A stretch of 64,000 bases of DNA from Reyranella sp. (GTDB lineage: Bacteria; Pseudomonadota; Alphaproteobacteria; Reyranellales; Reyranellaceae), in contig NZ_SCUT01000040.1 of the NCBI RefSeq assembly GCF_004297265.1, positions 1 through 64,000 on the forward strand. Direction: 5' to 3'. Shown here piece after piece: positions 36,706 through 45,119 of the stretch; within the stretch, counting starts at the first letter, position 1, and the number at the start of each line of letters is the position of its first letter. Made by a program: the position numbers and the translations under genes. The notes under the pieces are model-generated. The model had not been told where the DNA came from. It did not search any database and saw nothing but the letters and a program-made list of their open reading frames with translations.

Positions 36706-38025
36706 TCAGTCGAGCGCGGCCGGCTTCGGGCCGCCCGTCGCCCAGTCGAGCAACTCGACCGTATGTGCAATCGGTATGCCGGTGCCCGAGGCGATGTTGC
36801 CGATGCAGCCGAAGTTGCCGGCCGCGATCACGTCAGGCTTAACGCTCTCGATGTTGGCCACCTTGCGGTCGCGCAGGCGGCGCGACAGGTCGGGCTGAAG
36901 CACCTGGTAGGTGCCGGCCCAGCCGCAGCAGAGATGGCCCTCGGGCACGTCCTTCACGACGAAGCCGGCATCTCGCAACAGCCGCTTGGGCTGTTCGATC
37001 ACCTTCTGGCCGTGCTGCATGGAACAGGCCGAATGATAAGCGACGGTCAGTCCCTTGGGCTCGACGTTCACGAGGCCGATGTCGAGCATGACCTCGCTGA
37101 CATCCTTGGCGAGCTTCGCGACCTGCAGCGCCTTCTCGTGCCATTCCGGCTCGTCGGCCAGCATGTTGCCGTAGTCCTTCACGGTCGTGCCGCAGCCCGA
37201 GGCGTTGATGACGATGGCATCGAGCCCCGCGCCGTCGATCTCGCGCAGCCAGGCGGCGATGTTGGCCTTGGCCAGCGCGATCGCCTGCTCGTTGCGCCCG
37301 ACATGGAGCACGGACGACCCGCAGCAGCCCGAGCCCGCGACGTTCACGACCTCGATGTCGTGACGCGTCAGCAACCGCACCGTCGCCTCGTTCACTTCGG
37401 GCGCCAGCACCTGCTGACCGCAGCCCGGCATCAGCGCCACGCGCCTGCGGCGCAGGCCCTTGGCCGGAAAGGTCTGCGGCCGGTCGACCGGCGACGGGCC
37501 GCGCAGGCGCGCCGGCACGGCGTCAAGCATGGCGCGCAATCTGCGCAGGAAGGTCGCGCCACCGGGATCGGTGCTGGTCGCCGGCAGCAGCGGCGCCAGC
37601 GGCTTGGCGAGCCGTCCCAACACCATGGCCCAACGGAACGCCGTGGGCCGCGGCATCAGCCGGGCCAGCAGCCCGCGCATGAAACGGTCGGCCGGCGCCC
37701 TCGTATAGGTCTCCTCGATGCGGTGCCGGCCGTGATCGACCAGGTGCATGTAGTTCACGCCCGACGGGCAGGTCGTCATGCAGGACAGGCACGACAGGCA
37801 GCGATCGACGTGCCGCACCTCCTGCATCGTGGGCGCGCGATCGCCCTCCAGCATCGCCTTGATGAGATAGATGCGCCCGCGCGGGCTGTCGCGCTCGTCG
37901 CCCAGCAGCACGAAGGTTGGGCACGTGGCGGTGCAGAAGCCGCAATGCACGCACTTGCGCAGGATGTGCTCGCTGCGCGCGTTCTCGGGATCGGCGAGCT
38001 GGGCCAGGGTGAAGTTGGTTTGCAC
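36706..38025 (-). CDS. glcF: Glycolate oxidase iron-sulfur subunit
   Basis: A 439-residue subunit with two [4Fe-4S] motifs, CVHCGFCTATCP (Cys25, 28, 31, 35) and CLSCLSCMTTCPSG, then two CCG domains (GSGCCGSS and the later HLCCGWAG). It passes electrons from the flavin subunit to the quinone pool. The start is GTG at 38025, giving MQTNFTLAQ, which resembles the E. coli GlcF start (MQTQL); it lies 1 bp after the glcE stop. It is third in the gene order glcD-glcE-glcF. Confidence 0.92.
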   Translation of the reverse strand: MQTNFTLAQLADPENARSEHILRKCVHCGFCTATCPTFVLLGDERDSPRGRIYLIKAMLEGDRAPTMQEVRHVDRCLSCLSCMTTCPSGVNYMHLVDHGRHRIEETYTRAPADRFMRGLLARLMPRPTAFRWAMVLGRLAKPLAPLLPATSTDPGGATFLRRLRAMLDAVPARLRGPSPVDRPQTFPAKGLRRRRVALMPGCGQQVLAPEVNEATVRLLTRHDIEVVNVAGSGCCGSSVLHVGRNEQAIALAKANIAAWLREIDGAGLDAIVINASGCGTTVKDYGNMLADEPEWHEKALQVAKLAKDVSEVMLDIGLVNVEPKGLTVAYHSACSMQHGQKVIEQPKRLLRDAGFVVKDVPEGHLCCGWAGTYQVLQPDLSRRLRDRKVANIESVKPDVIAAGNFGCIGNIASGTGIPIAHTVELLDWATGGPKPAALD

Positions 38026-38026
38026 G

Positions 38027-39196
38027 TCAGCCCATCCGCCCTGGATTGAAGAGGCCCTTGGGGTCGAAGCTTTCCTTCACCCGCGCCGCCAGCGCGACCA
38101 GCGCAGCAGACTGCGGCTGGAAGACCGGTACGGTCGCGCGCACGGTTTCGGCTGCGCGGATCAGGGTCGCGTGTCCGCCGGCCGCGCCGAGCGCGCCACG
38201 AACCAGCCCGTGATCGGCATCGGCCGAGGGCGGCAGCGCCAGCCAGATCAGCCCGCCCGACCAGTCGTAGAAGGCCTGCGCCGCGGGACGCTGCGCCTTG
38301 ATGCGCGCCAGGATCGCCGGGCCTTCCGTCGGCGGGCAAGAGATCTTCCAGACGTTTTCGTCGGGCGCGGCATTCAGCGGAACCACGTCGCGCACCTCGC
38401 GCCAGAAGGCGCGACTTTCCAGGGTGCCGAGTTCCTCCATCTTCGCGCCGACGTCGACCATCAGCTCGCGCAGGCCCTTGAGGCGCGCCTCGACCGAGGG
38501 CGCCACGCCTTCAAGACGGAGCGCCGTCCTGCCCGGCAGGTGTGCGGCGCCCGAGACTTCGTGCGGGCTGCCCATCGCCGCGCACATGGCGCGCACGGCT
38601 GCCGCGTCGTCCAGGCCCATCAGCATCAGCGTCGCCGTCTGGTCCGGCGCCGGCAGTACCTTGACCGAGACTTCGTCGAGCACGGCCAGCGTGCCCCAGG
38701 ATCCGGCAAGGACCTTGGAGAGATCATAGCCGGTGACGTTCTTCATCACGCGACCACCGGACTTGAAGGCCTCGCCACGCCCGTTGACGCCGCTGAAGCC
38801 CAACAGGTGATCACGCGCTGCCCCCGCCGAGAGACGGCGCGAGCCGGCAAGATTGCCCATCACCGCGCCGACCAATGTCCCCTGCCCTGGTTCCCGGCCC
38901 AGCAACGGGCCGAGATCGGGCGGCTCGAAGGCCAGCATCTGGTTGCGCTGCGCGAGCAGCGCTTCGACTTCGCGCATCGGCGTGCCGGCGCGCAGGGTGA
39001 CGACCAGCTCCTCGGGCGCATAGTCGACGATGCCGGAGATGCCGGAGAGGTCGAGCACCTGGCCGCACTGCATCGGCTTGCCGAGCGCGAGCTTGCTGCC
39101 CTCGCCGCGCACGTCGAGCGGCACGCCTTCGTTCAGCGCCCACTCCACCGCCTGCCGCAGCTCCTTCGCGTCGCGCGGCTTGATCGTGCTTGTCAT
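38027..39196 (-). CDS. glcE: Glycolate oxidase FAD-binding subunit
   Basis: A 389-residue FAD-linked oxidase subunit of the PCMH fold: VRGEGSKLALGKP, LVGAVMGNLAGSRRLSAGAA and GGRVMKNVTGYDLSKVLAGS. GlcE is required with GlcD and GlcF for glycolate to glyoxylate oxidation. The ATG at 39196 is the first good start, but its leader is unusual: a palindromic repeat abuts the start codon, and the only GGAG lies inside the repeat about 13 nt upstream. Confidence 0.9.
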   Translation of the reverse strand: MTSTIKPRDAKELRQAVEWALNEGVPLDVRGEGSKLALGKPMQCGQVLDLSGISGIVDYAPEELVVTLRAGTPMREVEALLAQRNQMLAFEPPDLGPLLGREPGQGTLVGAVMGNLAGSRRLSAGAARDHLLGFSGVNGRGEAFKSGGRVMKNVTGYDLSKVLAGSWGTLAVLDEVSVKVLPAPDQTATLMLMGLDDAAAVRAMCAAMGSPHEVSGAAHLPGRTALRLEGVAPSVEARLKGLRELMVDVGAKMEELGTLESRAFWREVRDVVPLNAAPDENVWKISCPPTEGPAILARIKAQRPAAQAFYDWSGGLIWLALPPSADADHGLVRGALGAAGGHATLIRAAETVRATVPVFQPQSAALVALAARVKESFDPKGLFNPGRMG

Positions 39197-39261
39197 GGGA
39201 GCGCGCAACTCCAGTTGCGCATTCTTTCATGAGCATGAGCGCAACTGGAGTTGCGCGCTCC
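39197..39261. repeat. REP-like inverted pair between glcD and glcE
   Basis: Two 23-bp arms (39198-39220 and 39239-39261) are exact inverse complements around an 18-bp spacer. Each arm is also a palindrome in itself with core GCGCAACTCCAGTTGCGC. The same unit, with two compensating base changes, occurs at 51613-51687. Structure and intergenic location fit a REP/BIME-type element. Confidence 0.75.
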
Positions 39262-39284
39262 GATGAATGCTGGATTCAACACTC

Positions 39285-40772
39285 TTAAAACCGCGGAATG
39301 TCGGGGAACGGGATGTTGTTCTGCGTCACGACCAGGCGGCCGAGTTCGGCGCAGCGGCGCAGCTTGGGGAACACCTTGCCGGGATTGAGCAGATGGTCGG
39401 GATCGAAGGCGCACTTCACGCGCATCTGCTGATCGAGGTCGATCTCGGTGAACTGCACGCCCATCAGGTCCCGCTTCTCGATGCCGACGCCATGCTCTCC
39501 GGTGAGCACGCCGCCGACCCGCACGCAGAGCCGCAGGATGTCGGCGCCCAGTTCCTCGCAGCGTTTCAGCTCATCGGGATCGTTGGCATCGAACAGGATC
39601 AGCGGATGGAGATTGCCGTCGCCGGCATGGAAGACGTTGACGACGCGCAAGCCGTACTGCTTCGACAGTACGCGCATCTCGGCCAGCACCTCGACCAGTT
39701 TCCCGCGCGGCACCGAGCCGTCGAGACACATGTAGTCGGGCGAGATCTGGCCGACGGCCGGGAACGCAGCCTTCCGGCCCGCCCAGAACAGCACCCTTTC
39801 CTGCTCGTCGTGGCTGACCCGGACCGTGGTGGCACCGCGGCCTCGCGCGATCTCGGCGACTCTTTCGACCAGATGATCGACTTCGACTGGCGGCCCATCG
39901 AGCTCGACGATCAGTAACCCCTCGGCGTCGAGCGGATAGCCCGCACCGACATAGGCCTCGGCGCACTTGGTCGCGTCCTTGTCCATCATCTCCATGCCGC
40001 CGGGGATGATTCCCGAGGCGATGACGGCCGCGACGCAGTCGGCCGCGCCGGCCTCGGTCGGGAAGCCCAGAAGCACGGCGCGCGCCGTCGAGGGCTTGCG
40101 CAGGAGACGCACCGTCACTTCGGTGACGACTCCCAGAAGCCCCTCCGAGCCGGTCATCAGGCCGAGCAGGTCATAGCCTTCCGAATCGAGATGCTTGCCG
40201 CCCAGCCGCACGACCTCGCCGTTCATCAGCACCATCTCGATGCCCAGCAGGTTGTTGGTCGTGAGCCCGTACTTCAGACAGTGCACGCCGCCGGAATTCT
40301 CCGCCACGTTGCCGCCGATCGAGCAGGCGATCTGCGAGCTGGGGTCGGGGGCGTAGTAGAAGCCCTCGTGCTCGACCGCCTTGGTGACGCCGAGATTGGT
40401 GACCCCCGGCTGCACGCGGGCGCAGCGGTTGGCGTAGTCGATCTCGAGCACACGGTTGAACTTGCCCATGGCCAGCAGGATCGCGTCGCCCACCGGCATC
40501 GAGCCACCGGACAGCGAGGTGCCGCCGCCGCGTGGCACGACCTTCACCTTGTTGTCCTGGCAGTAGCGCAGGATGGCGGCCACCTGGGCCACCGTCTCGG
40601 GCAGCACCACGACCAGCGGCATCTGGCGGTAGGCCGACAGCGCGTCGCATTCGAAGGGGCGCATGCCGTCGAGATCGTCGATCACGCCCTCGCCGGGAAC
40701 GATGGCCCGGAGCGCGGCGACGATCTCCGACCGACGGGCGAGAATGGCGGAATCGAGCGGCGGCATCTCCAT
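39285..40772 (-). CDS. glcD: Glycolate oxidase catalytic subunit
   Basis: A 495-residue FAD-linked oxidase (E. coli GlcD has 499). The FAD-binding PRGGGTSLSGGSMPV is present, then CSIGGNVAENSGGVHCLKYG, MTGSEGLLGVVTEVT and the C-terminal FHAGDGNLHPLILFD and GGVLTGEHGVGIEKRD. I take the ATG at 40772; TTG at 40790 or ATG at 40766 are alternatives, and the ribosome-binding site is weak for all. It is first of the glcDEF set, 80 bp downstream of rpmJ with a terminator between. Confidence 0.9.
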   Translation of the reverse strand: MEMPPLDSAILARRSEIVAALRAIVPGEGVIDDLDGMRPFECDALSAYRQMPLVVVLPETVAQVAAILRYCQDNKVKVVPRGGGTSLSGGSMPVGDAILLAMGKFNRVLEIDYANRCARVQPGVTNLGVTKAVEHEGFYYAPDPSSQIACSIGGNVAENSGGVHCLKYGLTTNNLLGIEMVLMNGEVVRLGGKHLDSEGYDLLGLMTGSEGLLGVVTEVTVRLLRKPSTARAVLLGFPTEAGAADCVAAVIASGIIPGGMEMMDKDATKCAEAYVGAGYPLDAEGLLIVELDGPPVEVDHLVERVAEIARGRGATTVRVSHDEQERVLFWAGRKAAFPAVGQISPDYMCLDGSVPRGKLVEVLAEMRVLSKQYGLRVVNVFHAGDGNLHPLILFDANDPDELKRCEELGADILRLCVRVGGVLTGEHGVGIEKRDLMGVQFTEIDLDQQMRVKCAFDPDHLLNPGKVFPKLRRCAELGRLVVTQNNIPFPDIPRF

Positions 40773-40793
40773 GCTTCGCTCATACGCCAAATG

Positions 40794-40829
40794 AAAAAGC
40801 GGCGGAAGCCGAAGCCTCCGCCGCTTTTT
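40794..40829 (-). terminator. Bidirectional intrinsic terminator after rpmJ
   Basis: A 13-bp stem (AAAAAGCGGCGGA / TCCGCCGCTTTTT) with a 10-nt loop, flanked by A and T runs so that it works in both directions. On the minus strand it ends rpmJ 23 bp after its stop and insulates glcD. Confidence 0.85.
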
Positions 40830-40852
40830 TCAGCAAGACGCCGATGCCGTCT

Positions 40853-40978
40853 TCAGCCCTGACGGGCCTTGAAGCGCGGGTTGGTCTTGTTGATCACGTA
40901 AACGCGGCCCTTGCGGCGCACGATGCGGCAGTCCTTGTGACGGAGCTTCACCGACTTGAGAGAATGACGGATCTTCAT
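40853..40978 (-). CDS. rpmJ: Ribosomal protein L36 (bL36)
   Basis: 41 residues, [20 protein letters not shown] then [20 protein letters not shown] and a final Gly. This is the alphaproteobacterial form of the smallest large-subunit protein. It has only one cysteine and so lacks the zinc ribbon of the classical C4 type. The gene is monocistronic, with its own promoter (41036-41064), a terminator behind it, and a terminator-like hairpin in its leader. It is easily missed because of its size. Confidence 0.93.
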   Translation of the reverse strand: MKIRHSLKSVKLRHKDCRIVRRKGRVYVINKTNPRFKARQG

Positions 40979-40992
40979 GGCCCTAACTCAAC

Positions 40993-41015
40993 AAAAAGCC
41001 CCGGCCGGGCCGGGG
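40993..41015 (-). terminator. Intrinsic-terminator-like hairpin in the rpmJ leader
   Basis: Read on the minus strand, CCCCGG-CCCGG-CCGGGG-C is followed by TTTTT and ends 14 nt before the rpmJ ATG. It sits downstream of the only good promoter, so rpmJ transcripts must pass it. It may attenuate rpmJ, or stop readthrough from udgX. Confidence 0.6.
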
Positions 41016-41035
41016 TGAATTCCGAAAGCGGGCGG

Positions 41036-41064
41036 AAAATACGTACCGAAAGGCCTGCCGTCAA
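41036..41064 (-). promoter_or_regulatory. Sigma70-type promoter of rpmJ
   Basis: Minus-strand TTGACG (41064-41059), 17-bp spacer, TATTTT (41041-41036). The predicted start near 41029 gives a leader of about 50 nt that contains the GC-rich hairpin. Confidence 0.65.
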
Positions 41065-41153
41065 CCCATTGATTTTCCACCCAACTTTAGCCGGCCCCTT
41101 TGCCCGGAAGTCCGAGATTCGTCAATGATCGCAAGGGTTTGGGCGACATATCA

Positions 41154-41756
41154 TTAACCGGCCAGTTTCGCCGCCGCCTTCAAATCCCGCACCAGGCCCG
41201 CGAAGCCCGCGCGGCGCGCTGTTTCGTCGGGCATGCGCAGGATCGCCGAAGGGTGCGTCGTCACCATGCCGCGATGGCCATCCGGCAACGCGATGGAATG
41301 CCCCCGCTCGTGCGACAGCACGATCGTCCGGCGTCCCGTCAAGCTCTGTGCCGCGGTGACGCCCAGTGCCAGGATGAGCACCGGCCGGACCAGCGAGATC
41401 TCCTTGTCGATCCAGACCTTGCAGATTTCGGTCTCGTATCGGTTCGGCCGCTTGTGCAGCCGCTTCTTGCCGCGCGGCTCGTTCTTGAAGTGCTTCACGG
41501 CGTTGGTGAGATAGATCTTGCCGCGATCGATGCCGGCTTCGGCCAGAGCCCGGTCCAGCAGCTTGCCGGCCGGGCCGACGAAAGGCCGCCCCGCGAGGTC
41601 CTCCTGGTCGCCCGGTTGCTCGCCCACCAGCATGAGCTTCGCGTGGACGGGGCCTTCGCCGAATACGGTCTGTGTGGCGTTGCGATAGAGCGGGCAGCGC
41701 GTGCAGGCCCTCGCCTCCTCGGCAACGCTTTTCAGCTCCGCGGCCGCGCGCGCCAT
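41154..41756 (-). CDS. udgX: UdgX-type uracil-DNA glycosylase
   Basis: A 200-residue family 4-related uracil-DNA glycosylase. Motif A is GEQPGDQEDLAGRPFVGPAG (45-64) with the Gln typical of UdgX. The insert KKRLHKRPN (97-105) corresponds to the KRRIH loop of UdgX, whose His forms a covalent bond with the deoxyribose left after uracil excision. Motif B is THPSAILR (167-174). Cys18, Cys21 and Cys112 fit the iron-sulfur cluster; the usual fourth position is Ala130. It starts 2 bp after the DUF72 stop, suggesting one transcript. Confidence 0.85.
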   Translation of the reverse strand: MARAAAELKSVAEEARACTRCPLYRNATQTVFGEGPVHAKLMLVGEQPGDQEDLAGRPFVGPAGKLLDRALAEAGIDRGKIYLTNAVKHFKNEPRGKKRLHKRPNRYETEICKVWIDKEISLVRPVLILALGVTAAQSLTGRRTIVLSHERGHSIALPDGHRGMVTTHPSAILRMPDETARRAGFAGLVRDLKAAAKLAG

Positions 41757-41758
41757 TG

Positions 41759-42631
41759 CTAACGTTCCAGCTTCCGCATCAAGGCGCGCGCATCCTGCGG
41801 CGCATGCAGCTTGTCGGTATTGTCGAAGTAGACATAGACGTCGCGCCGTTGCCGACGCTTCAGCGGCGGCCCCGCGAAAGTGCCGTCGGTCATGGGCCTG
41901 CCGTCGCGCCACGCGCGCACCCGCTTGGCCCACCTTGAAAGCTCCGCCGCGCTGTAGGCGCTGCGGTAGAGTTCGCTTGAGCCGTGCAGGCGGCAATAGA
42001 CGAAGTCCGCGGTCAGATCCATCAGCAGCGGCCACTCGACGGTGTCGGCGCAGACCAGCGCGATCCGATGCTTGCGCAGCAGGGCGATGAAGGCCGGATC
42101 GCGGAAGCTTTCATGCCGGATCTCGATCGCGTGACGTATCGGCCGACGGCTTTCCACGCGCAGCCAAGCTCGCGACTTCAGGCGGTGGTCGTGGCGACGA
42201 CCAAGCCGCGCTGCCTGCTCCGTGTCGCGCGGCAGGCATTCGAAGAAGGCTTCGAGACGCTCCGGATCGAACTGGAAATTCGGGGGCAACTGCCAGAGGA
42301 CAGGGCCAAGTTTCCGGCCAAGCCGCAGAAGGCCCGACGCCATGAAGTTGGCCAAGGGCGCTTCGGGGTCGCGCAGGCGCTTCATGTGCGTGAGAAAGCG
42401 GGGCCCCTTCACCGCGAAGACGAAGCCTTCGGGGGTCTCGTCGGCCCAGCGTGCGAACGCGTCGGGCGTCTGCATGCTGTAGAAAGTGCCGTTGATCTCG
42501 ACGGTCGAAAAGACTGAGGCGAGATGGGCGAATTCGTCCTTCTGCGGCAGGCCTTCCGGATAGAACTGCCCGCGCCACGGCTTGTAGCGCCATCCCGACA
42601 CGCCGATATGGACCTGCGACTGCCTCGCCAT
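41759..42631 (-). CDS. DUF72 TIM-barrel protein
   Basis: A 290-residue DUF72 (YecE-like) protein. It opens with HIGVSGWRYKPWRGQFYPEG and shows EINGTFYSMQ, FVFAVKGPRFLTHMKRLRD, VLWQLPPNFQFD, HAIEIRHESF and the C-terminal DVYVYFDNTD. The fold is a TIM barrel related to xylose-isomerase-like enzymes, with no established reaction. ATG at 42631; an upstream in-frame extension is unsupported. It immediately precedes udgX on the same strand, so a DNA or nucleotide-repair link is possible. Confidence 0.87.
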   Translation of the reverse strand: MARQSQVHIGVSGWRYKPWRGQFYPEGLPQKDEFAHLASVFSTVEINGTFYSMQTPDAFARWADETPEGFVFAVKGPRFLTHMKRLRDPEAPLANFMASGLLRLGRKLGPVLWQLPPNFQFDPERLEAFFECLPRDTEQAARLGRRHDHRLKSRAWLRVESRRPIRHAIEIRHESFRDPAFIALLRKHRIALVCADTVEWPLLMDLTADFVYCRLHGSSELYRSAYSAAELSRWAKRVRAWRDGRPMTDGTFAGPPLKRRQRRDVYVYFDNTDKLHAPQDARALMRKLER

Positions 42632-42665
42632 GCCGCGCAAACGGATCGGGCTGGCGGCGGTTGCC

Positions 42666-42971
42666 CTATTCCTCGGGTTCGGTGCTGAACTCGAGCGGAT
42701 GGCCGGCGCTACGTCCCATGTCGTTGGCTTCGCTCGCCTTGGATTCGGCGATGTCGCGCGTGTAGGTCGCGACCACACAGGCGCCGCGCTGATGTGCCGT
42801 CATCATCACGCGGTAGGACTGCTCCTCGGTCATCCGGAACACGGCCTTGAGCACCACGACGACGAACTCGCGCGGTGTGTAGTCGTCGTTCAGAAGGATG
42901 ACCTTGTAGAGCGGCGGCTGCTTGGTCCTGGTCCGCTCCACCGCCTGCGGCTTGGTGTCGATATCGCTCAT
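42666..42971 (-). CDS. clpS: ATP-dependent Clp protease adaptor ClpS
   Basis: A 101-residue adaptor that hands N-degron substrates to ClpAP. The core YKVILLNDDYTPREFVVVVL (about 22-41) holds the ligand-binding Asn-Asp-Asp, followed by VFRMTEEQSYRVMMTAHQRG and VATYTRDIAESKA. A 20-residue flexible N-terminal extension, which enters the ClpA pore, is present. GGAGGGG precedes the ATG at 42971. clpA is not in the window. Confidence 0.94.
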   Translation of the reverse strand: MSDIDTKPQAVERTRTKQPPLYKVILLNDDYTPREFVVVVLKAVFRMTEEQSYRVMMTAHQRGACVVATYTRDIAESKASEANDMGRSAGHPLEFSTEPEE

Positions 42972-42990
42972 CGGCCCCTCCTCGCTCTTC

Positions 42991-44433
42991 CTACCGATAC
43001 TCCTCGTCCAGGAACTTCTGCACAAGCCGGTCGGCACGGCCGCGATCGGTGAACTGCAGGTGGCGTGCCAGGTTGCGCGCCGACGAGGCGAGATAGAAGC
43101 GCTCGTACTGCTCGTTGCGGCTGGCGAGTGCACTGCCCGTGAAGTCCCAGGCCAGCCGGAAGACGCGGATACGCTCCTCCGCCGCCATGCCCTTGGCCCC
43201 CGGAAGGTAACGGTCGATCAGCGGCCGCAGGTCCGGATCCGCGAGCTGCGCCGCGGTCGGTGCAGCCAGGAGATTGTGCGAGCCGATCATTCGCAGGATT
43301 TCGTTCACCCTCGGGAACCAGAGCGGCAGGGTGGCGCGCAACGCATGCAACGGGCGGATGCCGCAGGTCCACAGGCCCGACGGCCATTCGCGGGCCTCCG
43401 CCTCGGCAGCGACGATGGCGGCGCGGGTGAACTCCGCATAGGTCCAGATCTCACCGATCATGCGCTGCGTCTCGGGATCGACGGCGTTGATCGACGCCGC
43501 CATGCGCAGTGCGAGCCCCCAGGCAAAGTCGAGCTTCGTCCACGCCCGGATCATCGTCTGCTGCATGATGTTGGGCTGCCAGCTCGACGTCATCACCGTG
43601 TTGTAAGTGGCGAGGTTGCGGTCGATGAATAGCCGGTCGCGCGGCACCTCCACGTCGTCGAAGATGACGAAAGCGTCCTGCTCGTCGAAGCGGCCCGAGA
43701 GCGGGAAATCGAAACGGTTGTCCGGTGCCGACATCGAATCGCGGCAGAGGAATTTCAATCCCGGCGTTCCGATAGGTATGCAGAAAGAGAGCGCATGGTC
43801 GTCGGAGCCCTGGGGCAGCGGCGCGCCGGGATAGACCGCGATCTCGTCGGCGAAAGGCGCCAGGGTCGCCAGCACCCGCGCGCCGCGCACGACGATGCCG
43901 TGCTCGGTGTCGCCGACCTTCCGCAAGGCATGTTGGTTGCCGGCCGAGGGCGCATCGCCCGTCGCCTTGTCGACGGTGGGCTGGACGATCGTGTGGGTGA
44001 GCGCCACGTCGCCGCGCCGCAGGAATTTCTGATAGGCGACCAGCCGCTCGGCGCCGGCCTCGTTGCCGTGCGTCCCCCATTCGTCGGGCCGGCCGGCGAA
44101 TCCCGCATAGGTCACGTTCATGTAGTCGGGCGTGCGGCCCATCAGGCCGACGGAGTATTCCGCCACCTCTCGCAACGCCGCGTGGCGACGCGCGAGGTCT
44201 TCGCGCGACCGCGGGATCAGGTGGCTGACCGGGATCGGTTCGCCGGTCTCGGGGTCGGGCGCAAGGCAGGTCGCGGATTCTGTGTGGTGGAGATCGTAGA
44301 CCTCCGCCAGCGCATGGGCCGCTCCCCGCAGCCTGGGATGGTCGACGACGTCGGCAATCTTCTCGCCGTCGACCCAGACGTCGCGCGGGCCGCGAAGCCC
44401 CTTCAGGAATTGTTCACCCGTCCGTGCCGGCAT
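42991..44433 (-). CDS. 4-hydroxyphenylacetate 3-monooxygenase-type oxygenase (HpaB family)
   Basis: A 480-residue member of the two-component flavin monooxygenase HpaB/PvcC family (acyl-CoA-dehydrogenase-like fold). Visible marks are the N-terminal RTGEQFLKGLRGPRDVWVDG, LMGRTPDYMNVTY, THTIVQPTVDK and DDVEVPRDRLFI. These enzymes hydroxylate phenols using reduced flavin from a separate reductase, which is not present here. The next gene upstream encodes a GST, 25 bp away. The substrate is unknown; 4-hydroxyphenylacetate itself is not implied. Confidence 0.85.
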   Translation of the reverse strand: MPARTGEQFLKGLRGPRDVWVDGEKIADVVDHPRLRGAAHALAEVYDLHHTESATCLAPDPETGEPIPVSHLIPRSREDLARRHAALREVAEYSVGLMGRTPDYMNVTYAGFAGRPDEWGTHGNEAGAERLVAYQKFLRRGDVALTHTIVQPTVDKATGDAPSAGNQHALRKVGDTEHGIVVRGARVLATLAPFADEIAVYPGAPLPQGSDDHALSFCIPIGTPGLKFLCRDSMSAPDNRFDFPLSGRFDEQDAFVIFDDVEVPRDRLFIDRNLATYNTVMTSSWQPNIMQQTMIRAWTKLDFAWGLALRMAASINAVDPETQRMIGEIWTYAEFTRAAIVAAEAEAREWPSGLWTCGIRPLHALRATLPLWFPRVNEILRMIGSHNLLAAPTAAQLADPDLRPLIDRYLPGAKGMAAEERIRVFRLAWDFTGSALASRNEQYERFYLASSARNLARHLQFTDRGRADRLVQKFLDEEYR

Positions 44434-44458
44434 TTCAGCTCTCCCCGGACGAGGACTG

Positions 44459-45055
44459 TCACCCCACGGGCATCGTCTCGGCAAGAGGCGCCAGCTTCAC
44501 CACCTTGTCGTACCAGGCCGCGAGCTTCGGATGCCCCGGACGCCACGGCTCGTTGGCGTAGCGGAAGTCGAGATAGCCTAGCGCGCAGCCGATGGTGATC
44601 TCGCCGATCGTGGTCAGGTCGCCGAGCGAGTCGGCCTGCCTCTCCAGCTCATCGAGCGCGCGCGCGACCTTGCCCTGCTGGAGCGCGATGTAGCTCTGGC
44701 GGCCCTCGTCCTGCGGCAGCGCGATCTCGCGGCGGCGCGGCTGGGTGGCGTCGAGGATGCCGTCGGCCAGCGCCTCCTGGGTCAGCGCCTTCCAGCGCGC
44801 CGGACCGACCGGCGGGAACAGCTTGGGCGCGCTGCCGATACTGTCGAGATACTCGCAGATCACGGGGCTGTCGTAGATCGACGTGCCATCGTCGGTGATC
44901 AGCGTCGGCACCTTCGACAGTGGATTGACCGGCAGCAGCGCCGGATCGGTCGTACCGATCTTCCAGCGCTCGATCTTGTCGTCGAGCCCGCGCGCGATGG
45001 CGCAAGCCATCACTTTGCGGACATACGGACTTGCAGCGGAGTAGGCGATCTTCAT
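44459..45055 (-). CDS. Glutathione S-transferase family protein
   Basis: A 198-residue GST. The N-terminal thioredoxin-like domain starts MKIAYSAASPYVRKVMACAI (Ser near residue 9 as candidate catalytic residue) and has NPLSKVPTLITDDG with the cis-Pro and YDSPVICEYLD (glutathione-binding Ser). The C-terminal helical domain ends with HPKLAAWYDKV. It may handle a reactive quinone from the neighbouring HpaB-type hydroxylase. It is divergent from the TauD gene. Confidence 0.87.
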   Translation of the reverse strand: MKIAYSAASPYVRKVMACAIARGLDDKIERWKIGTTDPALLPVNPLSKVPTLITDDGTSIYDSPVICEYLDSIGSAPKLFPPVGPARWKALTQEALADGILDATQPRRREIALPQDEGRQSYIALQQGKVARALDELERQADSLGDLTTIGEITIGCALGYLDFRYANEPWRPGHPKLAAWYDKVVKLAPLAETMPVG

Positions 45056-45119
45056 GGCGGTCCCCCTTGAGATTCATCGGATCGGCGCGCACGTTATCGC
45101 GCATAGCGGGAGCAACGCC

